Origin: Aradus depressus
Taxonomy: Eukaryota; Arthropoda; Insecta; Hemiptera; Aradidae
Direction: 5' to 3'
NCBI GenBank assembly: GCA_963662175.1
Contig: OY759215.1
Span: forward strand, 29,452,066-29,516,065
Length of the DNA stretch: 64,000 bases
Shown here: piece after piece, positions 20,591 through 31,261 of the stretch
Numbering within the stretch: position 1 is the stretch's first letter
How the letters are laid out: the number at the start of each line of letters is the position of its first letter
The notes under the pieces: generated by a model
Database searches by the model: none
What the model saw: only the letters and a program-made list of their open reading frames with translations
What the model was told of the DNA's origin: nothing
Translations under genes and position numbers: made by a program

Positions 20591-21569
20591 CGGCCCGCGA
20601 TTTCCCGCCCTCTGTTATAAAGTACAACTGTGGAAGTTCACAGAATGTTTCAATCTTCTCGCTTCTTATAAAATTTCATCAATTCGGTGCGTTCATGTTG
20701 GCTTTGAATTGTCACTTCCTGGAAAATCATATTGGGAAGAAGATTAGACTCAAAATACAATGCCTTACCCTCATGGAATTCTTACCATAATTATAACCCA
20801 TTCAAATTAACCAATTACCATATAATGGAGAGGTTTAAAAAAAAAAAAAAATCCGGTTCTGTCTTTTGTGTCCTTAATCGATGCCTAATTACGTTGCCGT
20901 GTGTCCTAATGATTTCGGAAACCAAAAAAAGAACACACAAGTTGAGAGAATGTGAACGACATTTATCGATCAAATTAAGCTAAAAAACCACGAAAAAAAA
21001 AACGTCAGAAAACAGTGGAAAATCAACTTCGAATTTCTGAACTATTATTTTTATTTTCCTTTAAATCATAATACATGGGGAAGTAAAAAATGGTATTACT
21101 ATAAGGGAAACAAATATATATCACTGAGTTTCTGTATGTGGTTATTTCTCGCCATGACTTCTCCAAGAGGTCTCTAGTCCACTTTTTTATTCGGATTCTT
21201 GATGCCTTTCTGGATATTCGGAGTACTGGATCCTGGCCCCAGGTACTCGAATCTTCAAGTCTCGATTTTTCGCGAGTGTTCATAAATCTAAATATCTTTT
21301 GTAAGTATGCAGAACCGAGCTCTTAAATTGTACTCATATTTTCCGGTATTTTCAATTCATGATTTTTTATAGATTATTATATTTTTTAAATGAATAATAG
21401 AATAATTTGAGAGGTGCAGAATTTATTTTGTTGACTCGCAAATTTAGTTGCCAATCTTGTGTTGAGGATTTTAATAAGTTTCCATATGTAGCTTGATAGG
21501 CGCATTCCTGTAAATTGTTTTACATGACTTGAGCAATGTTCCTTTATGGCCTGAGCCGAAATCGTCCTT
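20591..21569. other. AT-rich, nothing recognised
   Basis: Several 60-86 codon open stretches with no motif. No repeat relationship found except poly-A runs near 20838 and 20993. Confidence 0.4.
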
Positions 21570-21830
21570 CCTGTATAGAAATTACTGCGGATTTCTGTTA
21601 TAGCACCGACAACGTACTTCCCCAATACAAATTAAGTGTTCACTCTCCCTCTAAAACCAAATTTTGTGTCAATACAATAATTACATTATTAGGGTTTTTC
21701 AGTTGGGCCCTCCCTCTGATCCTCCCTTTCCCTTCGGCCGGTACAGCTGAAACTTAATAGGTGTCGTTCTGGTGGGGTTCCGAATTTTCATAAGAGATAG
21801 CGTTTCAATACATTTATCGCAATGGTAGTT
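21570..21830 (-). repeat. rep140, ~2 monomers, antisense
   Basis: GTACTTCCCCAATACAAATTAA, CTCTCCCTCTAAAACCAAAT, TTTCCCTTCGGCCGGTACAGCTGAAA and TAGGTGTCGTTCTGGTGGGGTT are reverse-complement rep140 blocks. Confidence 0.8.
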
Positions 21831-22317
21831 TATGGAGTTTTTGTGGGGAAGTATAATAGAGATCACGGCGCAATTTGCAGGTAAACTGGTTCCCATTATC
21901 ATTTCTTGAGATAATTCTGTCTATTCATTTTTTTTTTATATTCACCGGAATGTTTTATGTTATGTTTAATGAAAAATTGAAAAAAAAAAAAAACTGAAAT
22001 TAAGGAGTTCTGGTTGGAAATTGCCTCCGTAATTTCGGTGCATTGTGCAGATAGTCGTCTTGTAAGTGCACTGTAAATAGTCGTAACTACGCTAACTGTT
22101 CTATTTATCTTGTTATCCTAGAGGAAGCTCTAAGTGCGTTATTCTGTTACAAAAATGAGTTCCTACTAATTTAAAAAAATAATCGGAGTCTGCTTCGGAT
22201 GTCTTTTCCAAGCTTTACAGGTTAGTGCGACTAGTAGAAACTACTTTTACTCCCCTGATACGATACGAAATGCATTTTTGGATGTAGTATAATTCGTAGC
22301 GTATAATTCTAGTAGCT
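21831..22317. other. Nothing recognised
   Basis: AT-rich with poly-A at about 21980-21992. Confidence 0.4.
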
Positions 22318-22395
22318 TATGTTCGTGTATTGGTGCGAAGCCTGGTCCCAAGTGAAGAATTTACAGCAGTTCGAACATTACAGGATTGATGTGGC
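22318..22395 (+). pseudogene. LINE RT fragment
   Basis: One frame reads FVYWCEAWSQVKNLQQFE, equivalent to the VLLYGCEAWSL..L.QFE motif of non-LTR RT thumb regions. It is almost identical to 23255-23345. Confidence 0.65.
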
Positions 22396-22439
22396 ATGTT
22401 TTCAGCAAGTCCTCATTAGACCTGTGTCTCATAGAAATA

Positions 22440-23105
22440 AAATTTAACGCAACAGCGTCATCATCAGTGGTACATCTATGATATAATAAATATAATATAC
22501 AAATAATGAATAGTATAAATCTCAAAGCATCAGGATACAGAGTAACTAATTAAAAACTTACTTACCCCCCCACACCACGTAGCGGTTAAAGGAGAACTGG
22601 CATAGCTCTAAGGGGTGGGGATAGCTAGGTTCACTCACTACATACAAAAACATGCATTCAAATCAATGGTGGATCCAGGATGTTCATCAGGGGGGAAACA
22701 TTTCGTTGACAGGTAGAGAGGACCTTCGCGCATCACTAGGACGTTTTTCCCAATTTAACGTGCATATTTCTTTATCCTTAACGAAACTACACAGTAGTAA
22801 TATATCTCTGCAATAGTATAATATGTATTTTATAATATTGCAGAGATATATTACTATTATGTGGATATTTATTTTATAGTTATTGTGTATATTTGAATGC
22901 ATGTTTTTCTATGTAGAGTGAGTGAAACTAGCTATCCCCATCCCTTTGAGCTATGCCAGTTCACCTTCAACTCTTAAAGCATCAGGGTACAGAATACAGA
23001 ATAACAAGTTAAAAACTTACTTACCCCACCCACACAGCTTAGCGGTTAGAGTTGATACTTTTCATTATTTGTATATTATACAGTGGGAAGATGTCTTTTA
23101 TTTCT
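22440..23105. mobile_element. FB1 fold-back element, one end deleted
   Basis: Left arm CAACAGCGTCATCATCAGTGG through GCATCAGGATACAGAGTAAC and AACTTACTTACC to TCACTCACTACATACAAAAACATGCATTCAAAT. Centre is a palindrome (ATATATCTCTGCAATA near 22800 against TATTGCAGAGATATATT near 22838). The right arm repeats the left in inverse order and ends ATACAGTGGGAAGATGTCTTTTATTTCT at 23105, missing the CTGATGATGACGC segment. Confidence 0.8.
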
Positions 23106-23291
23106 CACAACCTTGCTTTCAAATTGCTGTCTGTTCTTCTTCAGGCTCTGTGTCAGAGACCAGGCCTTGCAGCCATACAGCAACACAGGCTTCATAAGAA
23201 CTTTATAAATTAGCTCCTTCAGAAAGGCAGATATCTGGATTTTATAAGAGTGAGGACTATGTTCCTGTATTGGTGCGAAGCCTGGTCCCAA
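23100..23291 (-). pseudogene. LINE RT thumb-region remnant
   Basis: Minus-strand frame reads ELIYKVLMKPVLLYGCKAWS then LKKNRQQFESKV, the conserved C-terminal RT region of the same LINE type as 9441-9770. It runs straight into the outer end of the FB1 right arm (VRNKRHLPT). Confidence 0.8.
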
Positions 23292-23345
23292 GTGAAGAAT
23301 TTACATCAGTTCGAAAGCAAGGTTTTGAGGAGAATCGTGGTACTC
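23250..23345 (+). pseudogene. LINE RT fragment, opposite orientation
   Basis: Frame reads FLYWCEAWSQVKN then FESKVLRRIV. Head-to-head with the minus-strand copy and near-identical to 22318-22395 over the first half. Confidence 0.7.
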
Positions 23346-23784
23346 ACATGGGTTGCTGCTTACGGAAATTCGCTTTTAGGTAACTTCTGGGTGAATGTAC
23401 TTTTTATTTCTGTCGGTTCCCCTCCTGCCTCATCTATTCCCATTTGCTCCCTTTACCGCCCTCGCTATCAACGTTAGCTCATAATTACTTAAGTAACTGA
23501 GGCTCGTTACAATTAACCTGGAGCGAAGAACATTAAGAACAACTGCTGCCTCCAGCCTCCTCGTTCCTTAGTTGAGAAGTAGCCTTGTTGTCTTTCCTCC
23601 AAACTTACCTTCCCTCTTCCCTAACTTCTTCTTCCTTCTACTTGTGACATCAAATTAAGATAATCTTTGAAGAAGAGGACTCCTTAGCTTCCTCCAGTCC
23701 TCATGTCACTTGTATCAGTACCTGCTCTTATTCCTGGAGGCTCTTGCACGATCTCAGCCTCGAGGGATCGTTGTTGAATCATTG
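23346..23784. other. Repeat-free pyrimidine-rich island
   Basis: Non-repetitive, CT-rich on the plus strand (CCTCC, CTTCC runs at 23545-23640). No protein recognised. Confidence 0.3.
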
Positions 23785-23860
23785 GTAGTGTACTTCCCCA
23801 CCGTTTCCGCTCTCCCTCTAAACCCTTTTCTCTTTTTCCCTATTCGGTTGAAAAACATTA
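23785..23860 (-). repeat. rep140 fragment, antisense
   Basis: GTACTTCCCCACCGTTTCCGCTCTCCCTCTAAACCC is the reverse complement of the 3' end of rep140. Confidence 0.6.
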
Positions 23861-24065
23861 GATGTTTTATTCAAGATGCGACACTTGGAAGAAGATATAC
23901 AAGTAGGTCTTGCAAAGAACTGACATTCAAGTATCTTGGAACCACGCTTACGGATAATACTGTTATGTTGAAGGAGGTAGAGCACCTAGTGTACCAACAG
24001 AACGTACTTAGAGCCTGAAGAAGAAGAGACAGCAATTTGAAAGAAAGGTTTTGAGAAGAGTAGTG
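23861..24065 (+). pseudogene. LINE RT remnant upstream of FB1
   Basis: 23910-24018 reads ELTFKYLGTTLTDN, matching the FKYLG..L..D motif of non-LTR RTs; after a stop, 24010-24065 reads SLKKKRQQFERKVLRRVVRN, the QFERKVLRRI motif that normally lies about 60 residues later. Internal deletion and stop make it dead. It joins FB1 at the same point as the copy at 23100-23291. Confidence 0.8.
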
Positions 24066-24920
24066 AGAAATAAAAGACAACTTCCCATGGTTATATTTTT
24101 GACCAGAACCGGTTTGCAACGCAACAGCGTCATCATCAGTGGTACATCTATAATAGAATAAGTATAATATACAAATAATGAATAGTATCAATTCTTAAAG
24201 CATCAGGGTACAGAGTAACAAGTTAAAAACTTACTTACCCCACCCACACAGCTTAACGGTTAAAGGAGACCTGGCATAGCTCATACGGATGGGGATAGCT
24301 AGGTTCACTTACTCTACATACAAAAACATTCATTCAAATATACACAATATTATATAATAAATCTCTACATAATAGTAAAATATCTCTGCAATAATATAAT
24401 ATATATTTTATACTATTATGTAGAGATTTATTTTATAATTATTGTGTATTTGAATCAATGGCGGGTACAATCGGGGAGGGGGGGGGAAAGCAGAATTACC
24501 CCCTCCCCCTCTTGGGGCAGAGGCTCGTAAGTCTATTTCGTTAAGGATGAAGAAATATGCACGTTAAATTGGGAAAGACGTCCTAGTGATGCGCGAAGGT
24601 CCTCTCTACCTGTCAACGAAATTTTTCCCCCCTGATGAACATCCTGGATCCACCATTGATTTGAATGCATATTTTTGTATGTAGTGAGTGAACCTAGCTA
24701 TCCCCACCCCTTAGAGCTATGCCAGTTCTCCTTTAACCGCTACGCGGTGTGGGTGGGGTAAGTAAGTTTATAATTAGTTACTCTGTACCCTGATGCTTTA
24801 AGATTTATACTCTTCATTATTTTTATATTATGTAGATGTACCACTGATGATGACGCTGTTGCGTTGAAAACCGATTCTGGTCAAAAATAAAACAGTGAGA
24901 AGGCAACGTCTTTTATTTCT
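24066..24920. mobile_element. FB1 fold-back element, complete
   Basis: Outer ends AGAAATAAAAGACAACTTCCCA (24066) and its complement ending CTTTTATTTCT (24920). Arms of about 320 bp contain GACCAGAACCGG, the AACAGCGTCATCATCAGTGGTACATCTA block, GCATCAGGGTACAGAGTAAC and TGGCATAGCTC..GGGGATAGCTAGGTTCACT. A central palindrome lies at about 24355-24430 and a G-rich tract at 24474-24487. No transposase ORF. AATAAAA follows the hammerhead-like motif in both arms. No target duplication could be assigned. Confidence 0.85.
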
Positions 24921-24929
24921 ATAAGACAA

Positions 24930-25130
24930 AGGTTTAATGAGGACCTGTAATGAGCAAGATGAAGAGAGGAAGACTGGAGTGGGTGGAAGGCCGCCCCCAC
25001 AGGCTGACTGTGTCCTCCAGGGACACCCCCAGGAAGACCAAGGCTCTGGTGGATGGACATTATCAAGAGGGACGCGACGGAATTCCATATTGTCATCTAA
25101 CTGGAAAGCGGCGGCCTAAGACCACTTGGA
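24930..25130 (+). pseudogene. LINE polymerase C-terminal tail downstream of FB1
   Basis: One frame reads PGTPPGRPRLWWMDIIKRDA, the RGRPR.RWMD.I..D motif that ends RT proteins of this LINE type; neighbouring frames contribute LEWVEGRP. With 23861-24065 it flanks the FB1 element, so FB1 sits inside one decayed LINE. Confidence 0.7.
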
Positions 25131-25149
25131 TCAGTGTCCAACGGAATAA

Positions 25150-25330
25150 GAATAAAATGTCTTACTTACGAACTTCTTAATCCGTATGGCATTTTTCGCG
25201 TTATATTCATTATTTTACGAATTATTAGGGTTTTGTGGTTAAACCTTCCTCTCCTTTGACCGATTTGGCTAAAAATCAATAATTGTATGATTCCAGGAAG
25301 TCTGAATCATCATATGGAATTTTAAATGTT
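25150..25330 (-). repeat. rep140 fragment, antisense
   Basis: ATTATTAGGGTTTTGTGGTTAAACC, CTTTGACCGATTTGGCTAAAAATCAATAA. Confidence 0.6.
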
Positions 25331-25650
25331 TATGATATTTATTTGTGAACGCTCAGAAACGATTATAGCAATGAAATTCATGTGCTTGCAACTTCGATCT
25401 GATTAGATTTTGACTGAAATCAAACGTAAATTGATGAAATGTAAATTTCGGGCCTAAGGACATTTTACAAGTTAATTCCAGTTTGCCAGATAGTATGTAT
25501 GCCGAGGGTCCTAAAATGATGTTTGCTTGATTTGTTGTTCCTATCGAAAAATTGGTCCTTACAAAACATGATCCTTTTTAAATTTAATAACAAACCAAAT
25601 TCCCGCAAAGGACCCATATGATCAAATTTATAGGACCTCAATGAACAATA
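25331..25650 (+). repeat. R450 fragment
   Basis: GATCTGATTAGATTTTG, GGGCCTAAGGACATTTTA and CGAAAAATTGGTCCTTACAAAACATG appear in R450 order (compare 54650-54930). Confidence 0.65.
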
Positions 25651-25689
25651 CATTTCTGTAGAAAATAGTTCAAAGTATTGTTTAAATTA

Positions 25690-25775
25690 TAACACATGGA
25701 TAAAGTAATTAATTATTTCGTTCTGGGGAAGTACATTGCTGATGATTCACTGACAATTTTTATTTATTTAAAAAA
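25690..25775 (+). repeat. rep140 3' end
   Basis: TTAATTATTTCGTTCTGGGGAAGTACATTGCTGATGATTCACTGAC. Confidence 0.6.
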
Positions 25776-25824
25776 TATAAAACTAAATAAGAAAACAAAA
25801 ATGTGGCTATAACATGACTTTTTT

Positions 25825-25945
25825 AGTACCCAGTACGAAATGAATTTGAGAGAAGAGAAGAAAAGAAGCATGGATCTACAAAAACGTGTTTGTTTGGTAT
25901 AAGAAAGTCCTGTTATGACTATATCATATTTAAACAAATATTGAA
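25825..25945 (+). repeat. M200 MITE half
   Basis: CCCAGTACGAAATGAATTTGAGAG, GATCTACAAAAACG and GGTATAAGAAAGTCCTGTTATGAC match the right half of M200 (35540-35622). Confidence 0.65.
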
Positions 25946-26011
25946 CATATTTTGCCCATTTACGGATTATAAATCCAAGGTTTAATTATAACCCAAAAGG
26001 GAATTATAATA

Positions 26012-26357
26012 GGTTAGGTTAGGTTTTATGACTCATGCCCGGGCTTTAACTACGAGGTCATATCGCCTACTACCAGAGCGCTCTATCGTCACTCTGGTGG
26101 ACATGAGCCCGACTCTACTGTGGGAGTCCTAAATTTTGCCTATCCTAAATTTTTATTCACCTAGGGCAGGGGTCTTTAACGAGTACCTGACATCGTACAG
26201 GCTCGGGACCATCGCTTAACGTCCCATCCGAAGGACGGCGTGCTTAAGTTTATTTTACCTCCCAGATAAAATAAACTAAGGGCCTCGGTCGGGCTACGAA
26301 CCCACAACCTTGAGCTCAGAAGTCAAGCACGCATACCACTGAGCTACCGGCGCCCTC
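26012..26357 (-). mobile_element. SINE-1, full length, antisense, 13-bp target duplication
   Basis: GGGAATTATAATA occurs at 25999-26011 and again at 26358-26370. On the minus strand the element starts GAGGGCGCCGGTAGCTCAGTGG and ends in AACCTAACCT. The copy is close to the family consensus. Confidence 0.95.
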
Positions 26358-26370
26358 GGGAATTATAATA

Positions 26371-27111
26371 TATAATAGATCCCCAATAGTCCATATAATT
26401 TAGATTACTTTTGGTATTAATAACTATTTGAGGGCTCCGGTTTCGAATTTATTGTTATATTCTCATTTGTGTGTGGGTACCGGTTCGTTCGTTTGTTTTT
26501 CATCCAAATGGTCTCTCCCGTCGAATTGTTTATGGTCCGTTTGGTTGTTTGTTGTAGACTCTTTTTTGAGTTACACGACCACCCAAGAGATAGTAAATTA
26601 TGAATTAAATTAAATACCAACCCTATTATTTACAATTTATTATTAATATTTATCAAAAAAACTAATCATGACCGGAGGCCATAGGAAGGCTTACTAAACC
26701 ATAAACTTATTTAATTGTACCAATAAACCACCATTATGTCATGTTAAAATATTTATTTGACTATTGATTTGTTTGGTTTCGTTTCTGCTATTAAAATTTT
26801 ATATATTGATTGGGTTTACATTTTTTTTTATATGGCTACATATATTTAATCATTATAATTAATTTTTTTTGTGGTCCATTTTCAGCCATATTGAATTTTT
26901 ACAGTATTTTGAATATTTTCTTGGGATAGTTCGGAATATTTTTCGTTCGGATAATTCTCTAGGATAAATTTATCCACCACTTTTTTTTTTACGTAATTTT
27001 CCTTCGAGGGATTCACCCGAAAAATTAAAAAGTTGACCCTCTCGTCCTTCCTTCTAGTGAAGCTATGATCAGATAATTGTGAATCTAGGGTTTTTGCAAA
27101 AATACTAGGAT
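26371..27111. other. AT-rich; one lysine/glutamate-rich open stretch
   Basis: A minus-strand open stretch at 26882-27172 (96 codons) overlaps the 33 bp array and then reads through unique sequence with a charged, hydrophilic composition. No domain recognised and no splice context; not called as a gene. Confidence 0.35.
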
Positions 27112-27430
27112 TTATCCAAAAGAATAAAGCCCAGCACATACTACCTTGAGTTTCGGCCTTTGCCCAGCACATGCTAGCTGAGGTTTTGGCCGTTGCCTAG
27201 CACATGCTAGCTGAGTTTTCGACCGTTGCCCTGCACATGCTAGCTGAGGTTTTGGCCGTTGCCCTGCACATGCTAGCTGAGGTTTCGGCCGTTGCCCTGC
27301 ACATGCTAGCTGAGGTTTTGGCCGTTGCCTAGCACATGCTAGCTGAGTTTTCGGCCGTTGCCCTGCACAAGCTAGCTGGGGTTTCGGCCGTTGCCCTGCA
27401 CATACTAGCTGGGGTGCCGGACGTTGCATA
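27112..27430 (-). repeat. 33 bp minisatellite with open reading frame, ~9 units
   Basis: Minus-strand unit of 33 bp (11 codons, QRPKPQLACAG) repeated nine times without a stop from 27429 to 27112. Substitutions are few (P/T, P/S, G/R). Because 33 is a multiple of three, an open frame comes free with amplification, so coding function is not implied. On the plus strand the unit contains the TGCTAGCTGAGG motif. Confidence 0.9.
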
Positions 27431-27869
27431 TATTCACACTCTTTTAGACTGTCTATCCGAATTATCCGAAAACGGTACGTTTCGAAAAGTTACCCATTAA
27501 CAAAATGTTCTTCCTGAAATTCTTGAGAGGTAATTGTTTCGTATTTGAAATAGAGCCTACGCGGACGATCTATGTTCCGAAGAACGCCAAATACATTTAT
27601 ATTATAAACCTTGATATGCGAGAAGAAAGGCCTCTCCTAAGATATATCTGAACTGAAATTTCACTAAGAAAATAGTTCGTCGCACACTAATCCTCATTCA
27701 TTGTCTTAATTAATACTAAATAGATGAATGAGAAATTAGCTTAGAAAAAATGTTTTTAATTAATAGTTCTTTTAATTAAGAATTTTTAATTAATTAACAG
27801 TTAATTAAGAACCCGAATACTAAATATAGAAAACAATAAATTATATTTAAAAAAAGGTAATTACAAGTT
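27431..27869. other. AT-rich, nothing recognised
   Basis: Locally rich in TTAATTAA-type sequence (27705-27800). Confidence 0.4.
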
Positions 27870-28030
27870 TTACGAAATTTAGTATGAGAATTCAGAAGCC
27901 ACTATGTATGTCAAATATTATGTTTTAATCCAAACGGTCTATTGACTTTGGAGGGAGAGCGAAAACGTAATTGATTAATTCTTGTTGGGAAAGTACATAA
28001 CCGGTGATTCACCAACTTTTTTTTCTCTAC
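27870..28030 (+). repeat. rep140 terminal monomer
   Basis: ACGAAATTTAGTATGAGAATTCAGAAGCC, GACTTTGGAGGGAGAGCGAAAACG and CCGGTGATTCACCAAC. Confidence 0.8.
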
Positions 28031-28489
28031 AATATGTTTTTTCAAAAAAAAATAAAAAATTTAAATAATTATTACTGGGGTTCCCTAACCTGCGTGGGCA
28101 GACAAGTTCATTTTCAGGTTTCGCTGTTCTGGTCACAAGGGAGTTCGATAATTATTAGATAGGCGCTTTTGGTAAACAAAATAAATGAATCCAATTTGTT
28201 TTTACAGCGTCCCCAAAATGTTTTTAATTGGCTGAATGGATGAATTTTGTCGTCCACTTAATCATTAACTTGTGTACCGTTTTTCGAACGGGGGGGACTG
28301 TGTATAGTCCACTCCTTGTTAACCACAGAAAGATCCTCTTCTTTGAAGGATCCTCCATTCTCATCTTATACAAATTCTCAAGATGGCTTCCGTCCAAAAT
28401 TATCTTGATGACATTTTATCCAAAGGTTATAAAAAAAAAAAAGAGTAATGAGGTTCGATGGTAATTCTGGGTCTAAAATGATGACAATC
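28031..28489. other. Repeat-free island
   Basis: Not matched elsewhere in the window; a 78-codon open stretch (28228-28464) has no motif. Confidence 0.3.
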
Positions 28490-28890
28490 AACATTGTTCA
28501 TGAAGGGTACCGAATATATATTAAATTTCGTGTCGATAGATTCATTCCATCAGGAGTTATCGTGTTACAGACATAATTTATTCTTTTCATTTTTGGATTC
28601 AGGAGGTCGGAAAATATATGAAATTTTGTTGAAAACATTGCATCGAAATTCTGACCGAGTACATAACTTCCATTATACTTCGTATAACAGGGGGAGTGAA
28701 ATTTAGTTTGTATGTCTGTACGTTTGTGTGTCTGTGATCACGACTACCCATGGTGGGGCTCAATTCAAAAAATCGACATTAAATGTCGAATTTCAGCGAT
28801 ATCGGCTGAAGGGAAGGGGGTTCAGGGGAGGGGGCTCAACTCAAAAAATCGGCATGAAATCTCTCGACGCAAAAAGAGGAGTGTTATAAA
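28490..28890. repeat. Back-to-back rep140 copies
   Basis: 28520-28660 reads as rep140 on the minus strand (TTAAATTTCGTGTCGATAGATTCATT, leader GAAATTCTGACCGAG). 28665-28890 reads on the plus strand (TATACTTCGTATAACAGGGGGAG, TTTCAGCGATATCGGCTGAAGGG, GGCTCAACTCAAAAA). Confidence 0.65.
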
Positions 28891-29394
28891 TTTGAAGCCT
28901 TTGTCTGTGTGTGGCATCGTAGCTCCAAGACGGCTGAACCGATTTCAAAGCGGTTTTTTTGTTTCAAAAGATGGTATTTGCGAGATGGTTCTTAGCCATG
29001 TTTGATGGAAATCGGGTATGCCGTCTCCAAGCTATTAAATTTTCATCAGAGTCTGTGTAGGGATCTCGGCCTCAATTACAGCTAGAGACTTGGAGTTCAA
29101 GCACAAATGTTTATAAGGCCAAGCCCCCCCCCCCCCCTCCCCCAAGCCTCCCCCCTCTCTCCACCAAGGTTTCAGTAAAAAAAAGAATGAACAAACAAAT
29201 TTTTTTGAGTAATTTGAGCCAGAAATGATCCAAACTTCCGTAACCGGTAAACGATGAGTCTTTGGAGAGCTGAGTAGATGAGGCTAGGATAGGATGATGC
29301 GCGTGGGATGTACCCCGCTATAATTGCTGGGGTGACAGACAATATGCCCATTGTCTACCTGGGATCTTCATGGCATTTATACAGAACATACCCT
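28891..29394. other. Degraded dispersed-repeat-like sequence
   Basis: TCGTAGCTCCAAGACGGCTGAACCGATTTCAAAGCGG followed by GATGGAAATCGGG resembles a widespread arthropod repeat style in which such phrases recur; a C-rich run lies at about 29125-29155. No gene. Confidence 0.35.
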
Positions 29395-29660
29395 CTCTCC
29401 ATACCTATCAACATCTATTTAATATCCACTCCCAGGATCAGCATTGGCGTCCAGAAAAGAGGTGGGAGGGCTCGAGAGATCCTGGGGAGTCGTAGGGATC
29501 CTGAATGGAGTATCTCTGCTTCCTCCATACCTATCAACATCTATTTAATATCCACTCCCAGGATCAGCATTGGTTTCCAGAAAAGGGGTGGGAGGGCTCA
29601 AGAGAAGATATCTTCTGGCATGGGAAATGTCGTAGGGATCCTGAATGGAGTATCTCTGCC
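29395..29660 (+). repeat. 126-bp tandem duplication
   Basis: CTCCATACCTATCAACATCT starts at 29397 and 29523; both units end GGGATCCTGAATGGAGTATCTCTGC. The second unit has about 13 extra bases (GAAGATATCTTCTGGCAT region). Confidence 0.9.
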
Positions 29661-29819
29661 TTCACCTTGAAACACGGATGAGCCTGAATCAAGAAAACCA
29701 GCCTATGGAATCAACAGATTTTTGGTTTTACCACTCCACCTACACAAAATTTCAGAACTCTCATTTCATAGCACTGGTGGGTATATGAAAGTAATGCTTT
29801 GGCGTCAGCGTAATTATGA

Positions 29820-29950
29820 GTGTGATTATCTTCTACCCATCAGTAATTCCATTATGGAATGAATTTGAGAGGAGGGAGAGAGAAATGATCTGTAAACGCT
29901 TTTTTGGTATAGAAAGTTTTGTAATGGCTACATCATATAAATTTTTTAAA
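29820..29950 (+). repeat. M200 half
   Basis: GGAATGAATTTGAGAGGAGGGAGAGAGAAATGATCTGTAAACG and GGTATAGAAAGTTTTGTAATGGCTACATCA. Confidence 0.6.
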
Positions 29951-29984
29951 TTATTTTAATAAAAAAACCATCACCAAAATAATA

Positions 29985-30132
29985 ATTGTTACTCATGCCC
30001 GGGCTTTAACGATCATACAGAGCCCGACTCTACTGTGCGAGTCCTAAATTTTGTCCATCTAGGTTTATTCACCTAGTCAAGGGGTCTTTAACGGGGATCT
30101 GACACTCGCTTAACGTCCCTTCCGAAGGATAC
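29985..30132 (-). repeat. SINE-1 3' part, antisense
   Basis: ACTCATGCCCGGGCTTTAAC, CCGACTCTACTGTGCGAGTCCTAAATTTTG and GGGGTCTTTAACG; the CATATCGCCTACTACCAGAG block is deleted, and the head is missing where rep140 begins. Confidence 0.75.
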
Positions 30133-30460
30133 TCTCTGTGTCTATGAACATGATAACTTCTGATTAGAATATGTACTTTTATATATCTAGAACCCTATAA
30201 GGGCGACACCTCTCAATTTTCAACGGAATCAGACAAAGGGGAGGGTGGATTAGAAGGGACTCAACACAATAATTTCAATAACTGCTGTAGTAATGAATGT
30301 ATCGATACCAAATTTAGTATTTGGTTTCAGAAGCCACTATATAAGTTAAGTATTGAGTTTTAGCCCGAACAGGTCCAATTTGAAGGGGGAACGAAAACGT
30401 AATTGAATAATTTGTGCTGGTGAAGTACGTAGCCGGTGATTCACTGACAACTTTTTATTC
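30133..30460 (+). repeat. rep140, ~2.5 monomers
   Basis: GTGTCTATGAACATGATAACTTC, ACCCTATAAGGGCGACACCT, AATGAATGTATCGATACCAAATTTAGTAT and CCGGTGATTCACTGACAAC. Confidence 0.85.
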
Positions 30461-30863
30461 TTACGGTAGAGCATTCATTCAGTCATAGAAAAAATCTGAA
30501 AATAAAAATGATATTTATTTTGTACTTCAATATATTCTCCCGTGGCTACGATCTATATTGTAATATATAAAAAAAAAGTTTTGAAAAGAATACATAAAAG
30601 AGGGAAATAAAAAAAATATACAAAACTCTGAACAGCTTAATACATGAAGACAACCCACCAAAGCATCGTAGAAGTGGGTTTTTGTTTGTTTTCTTTAGTC
30701 TGAACCGACCATAACTCATGAAAATGTTATTTATTATGACCAGAGTCATAAAAATTCATCAATTCTACAGGTGAGTTATTGCCACAGGAATAAATAAGAA
30801 ATGAAACTCTGTTTAGTACTGGAGGGAACATAGGAGTGCTTCGTCGATAAATTGCCGGTGTAG
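30461..30863. other. AT-rich, nothing recognised
   Basis: No motif-bearing ORF. Confidence 0.4.
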
Positions 30864-30976
30864 CCTCGCAGACACCAGGCTGGTGGTATGAAAGCTAGGC
30901 TCATATCTACATGCATCATACACTCCCTCGCAGACACCAGGCTGGTTGTATGGAAGCTAGGCTCGTATCTACTAGG
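30864..30976 (+). repeat. 62-bp tandem duplication
   Basis: CCTCGCAGACACCAGGCTGGT at 30864 and 30926, each followed by GTATG.AAGCTAGGCTC.TATCTAC. Confidence 0.9.
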
Positions 30977-31261
30977 TTTTATTGGAAAGTATACTATACT
31001 TTTATGCGAAGAGAAAACAAAATAGAGAAACATGGGTATTGCGTTAAAAATTCGCGTTATTTGATGACAGAACGAAAAAGTTGTCTGTAAGCTGATGAAT
31101 TTTCTGGCAGATTTGACCAAAGATCAATGATCGGTTCCGGATACCGATTAGTCATTGGCGCACATCTGGTCACAGAATGAACGATCTTTGCACAATCTTG
31201 TGTTAAAAAATGTCTCGGTGAATCACAATATACTTCTCGTTTTTGCTTTCCCTTCAAAACC

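Noticed and set aside
24844..24895. Functional type I hammerhead ribozyme in FB1
   Set aside because: An extra U after CUGAUGA, an extra A after GAAA, and no pairing for stem I next to the GGTC candidate cleavage site. Kept only as a hammerhead-like motif.
29308..29670. 120-codon ORF with internal repeat
   Set aside because: Explained by the 126-bp tandem DNA duplication (126 is a multiple of three, so the frame persists); no domain.
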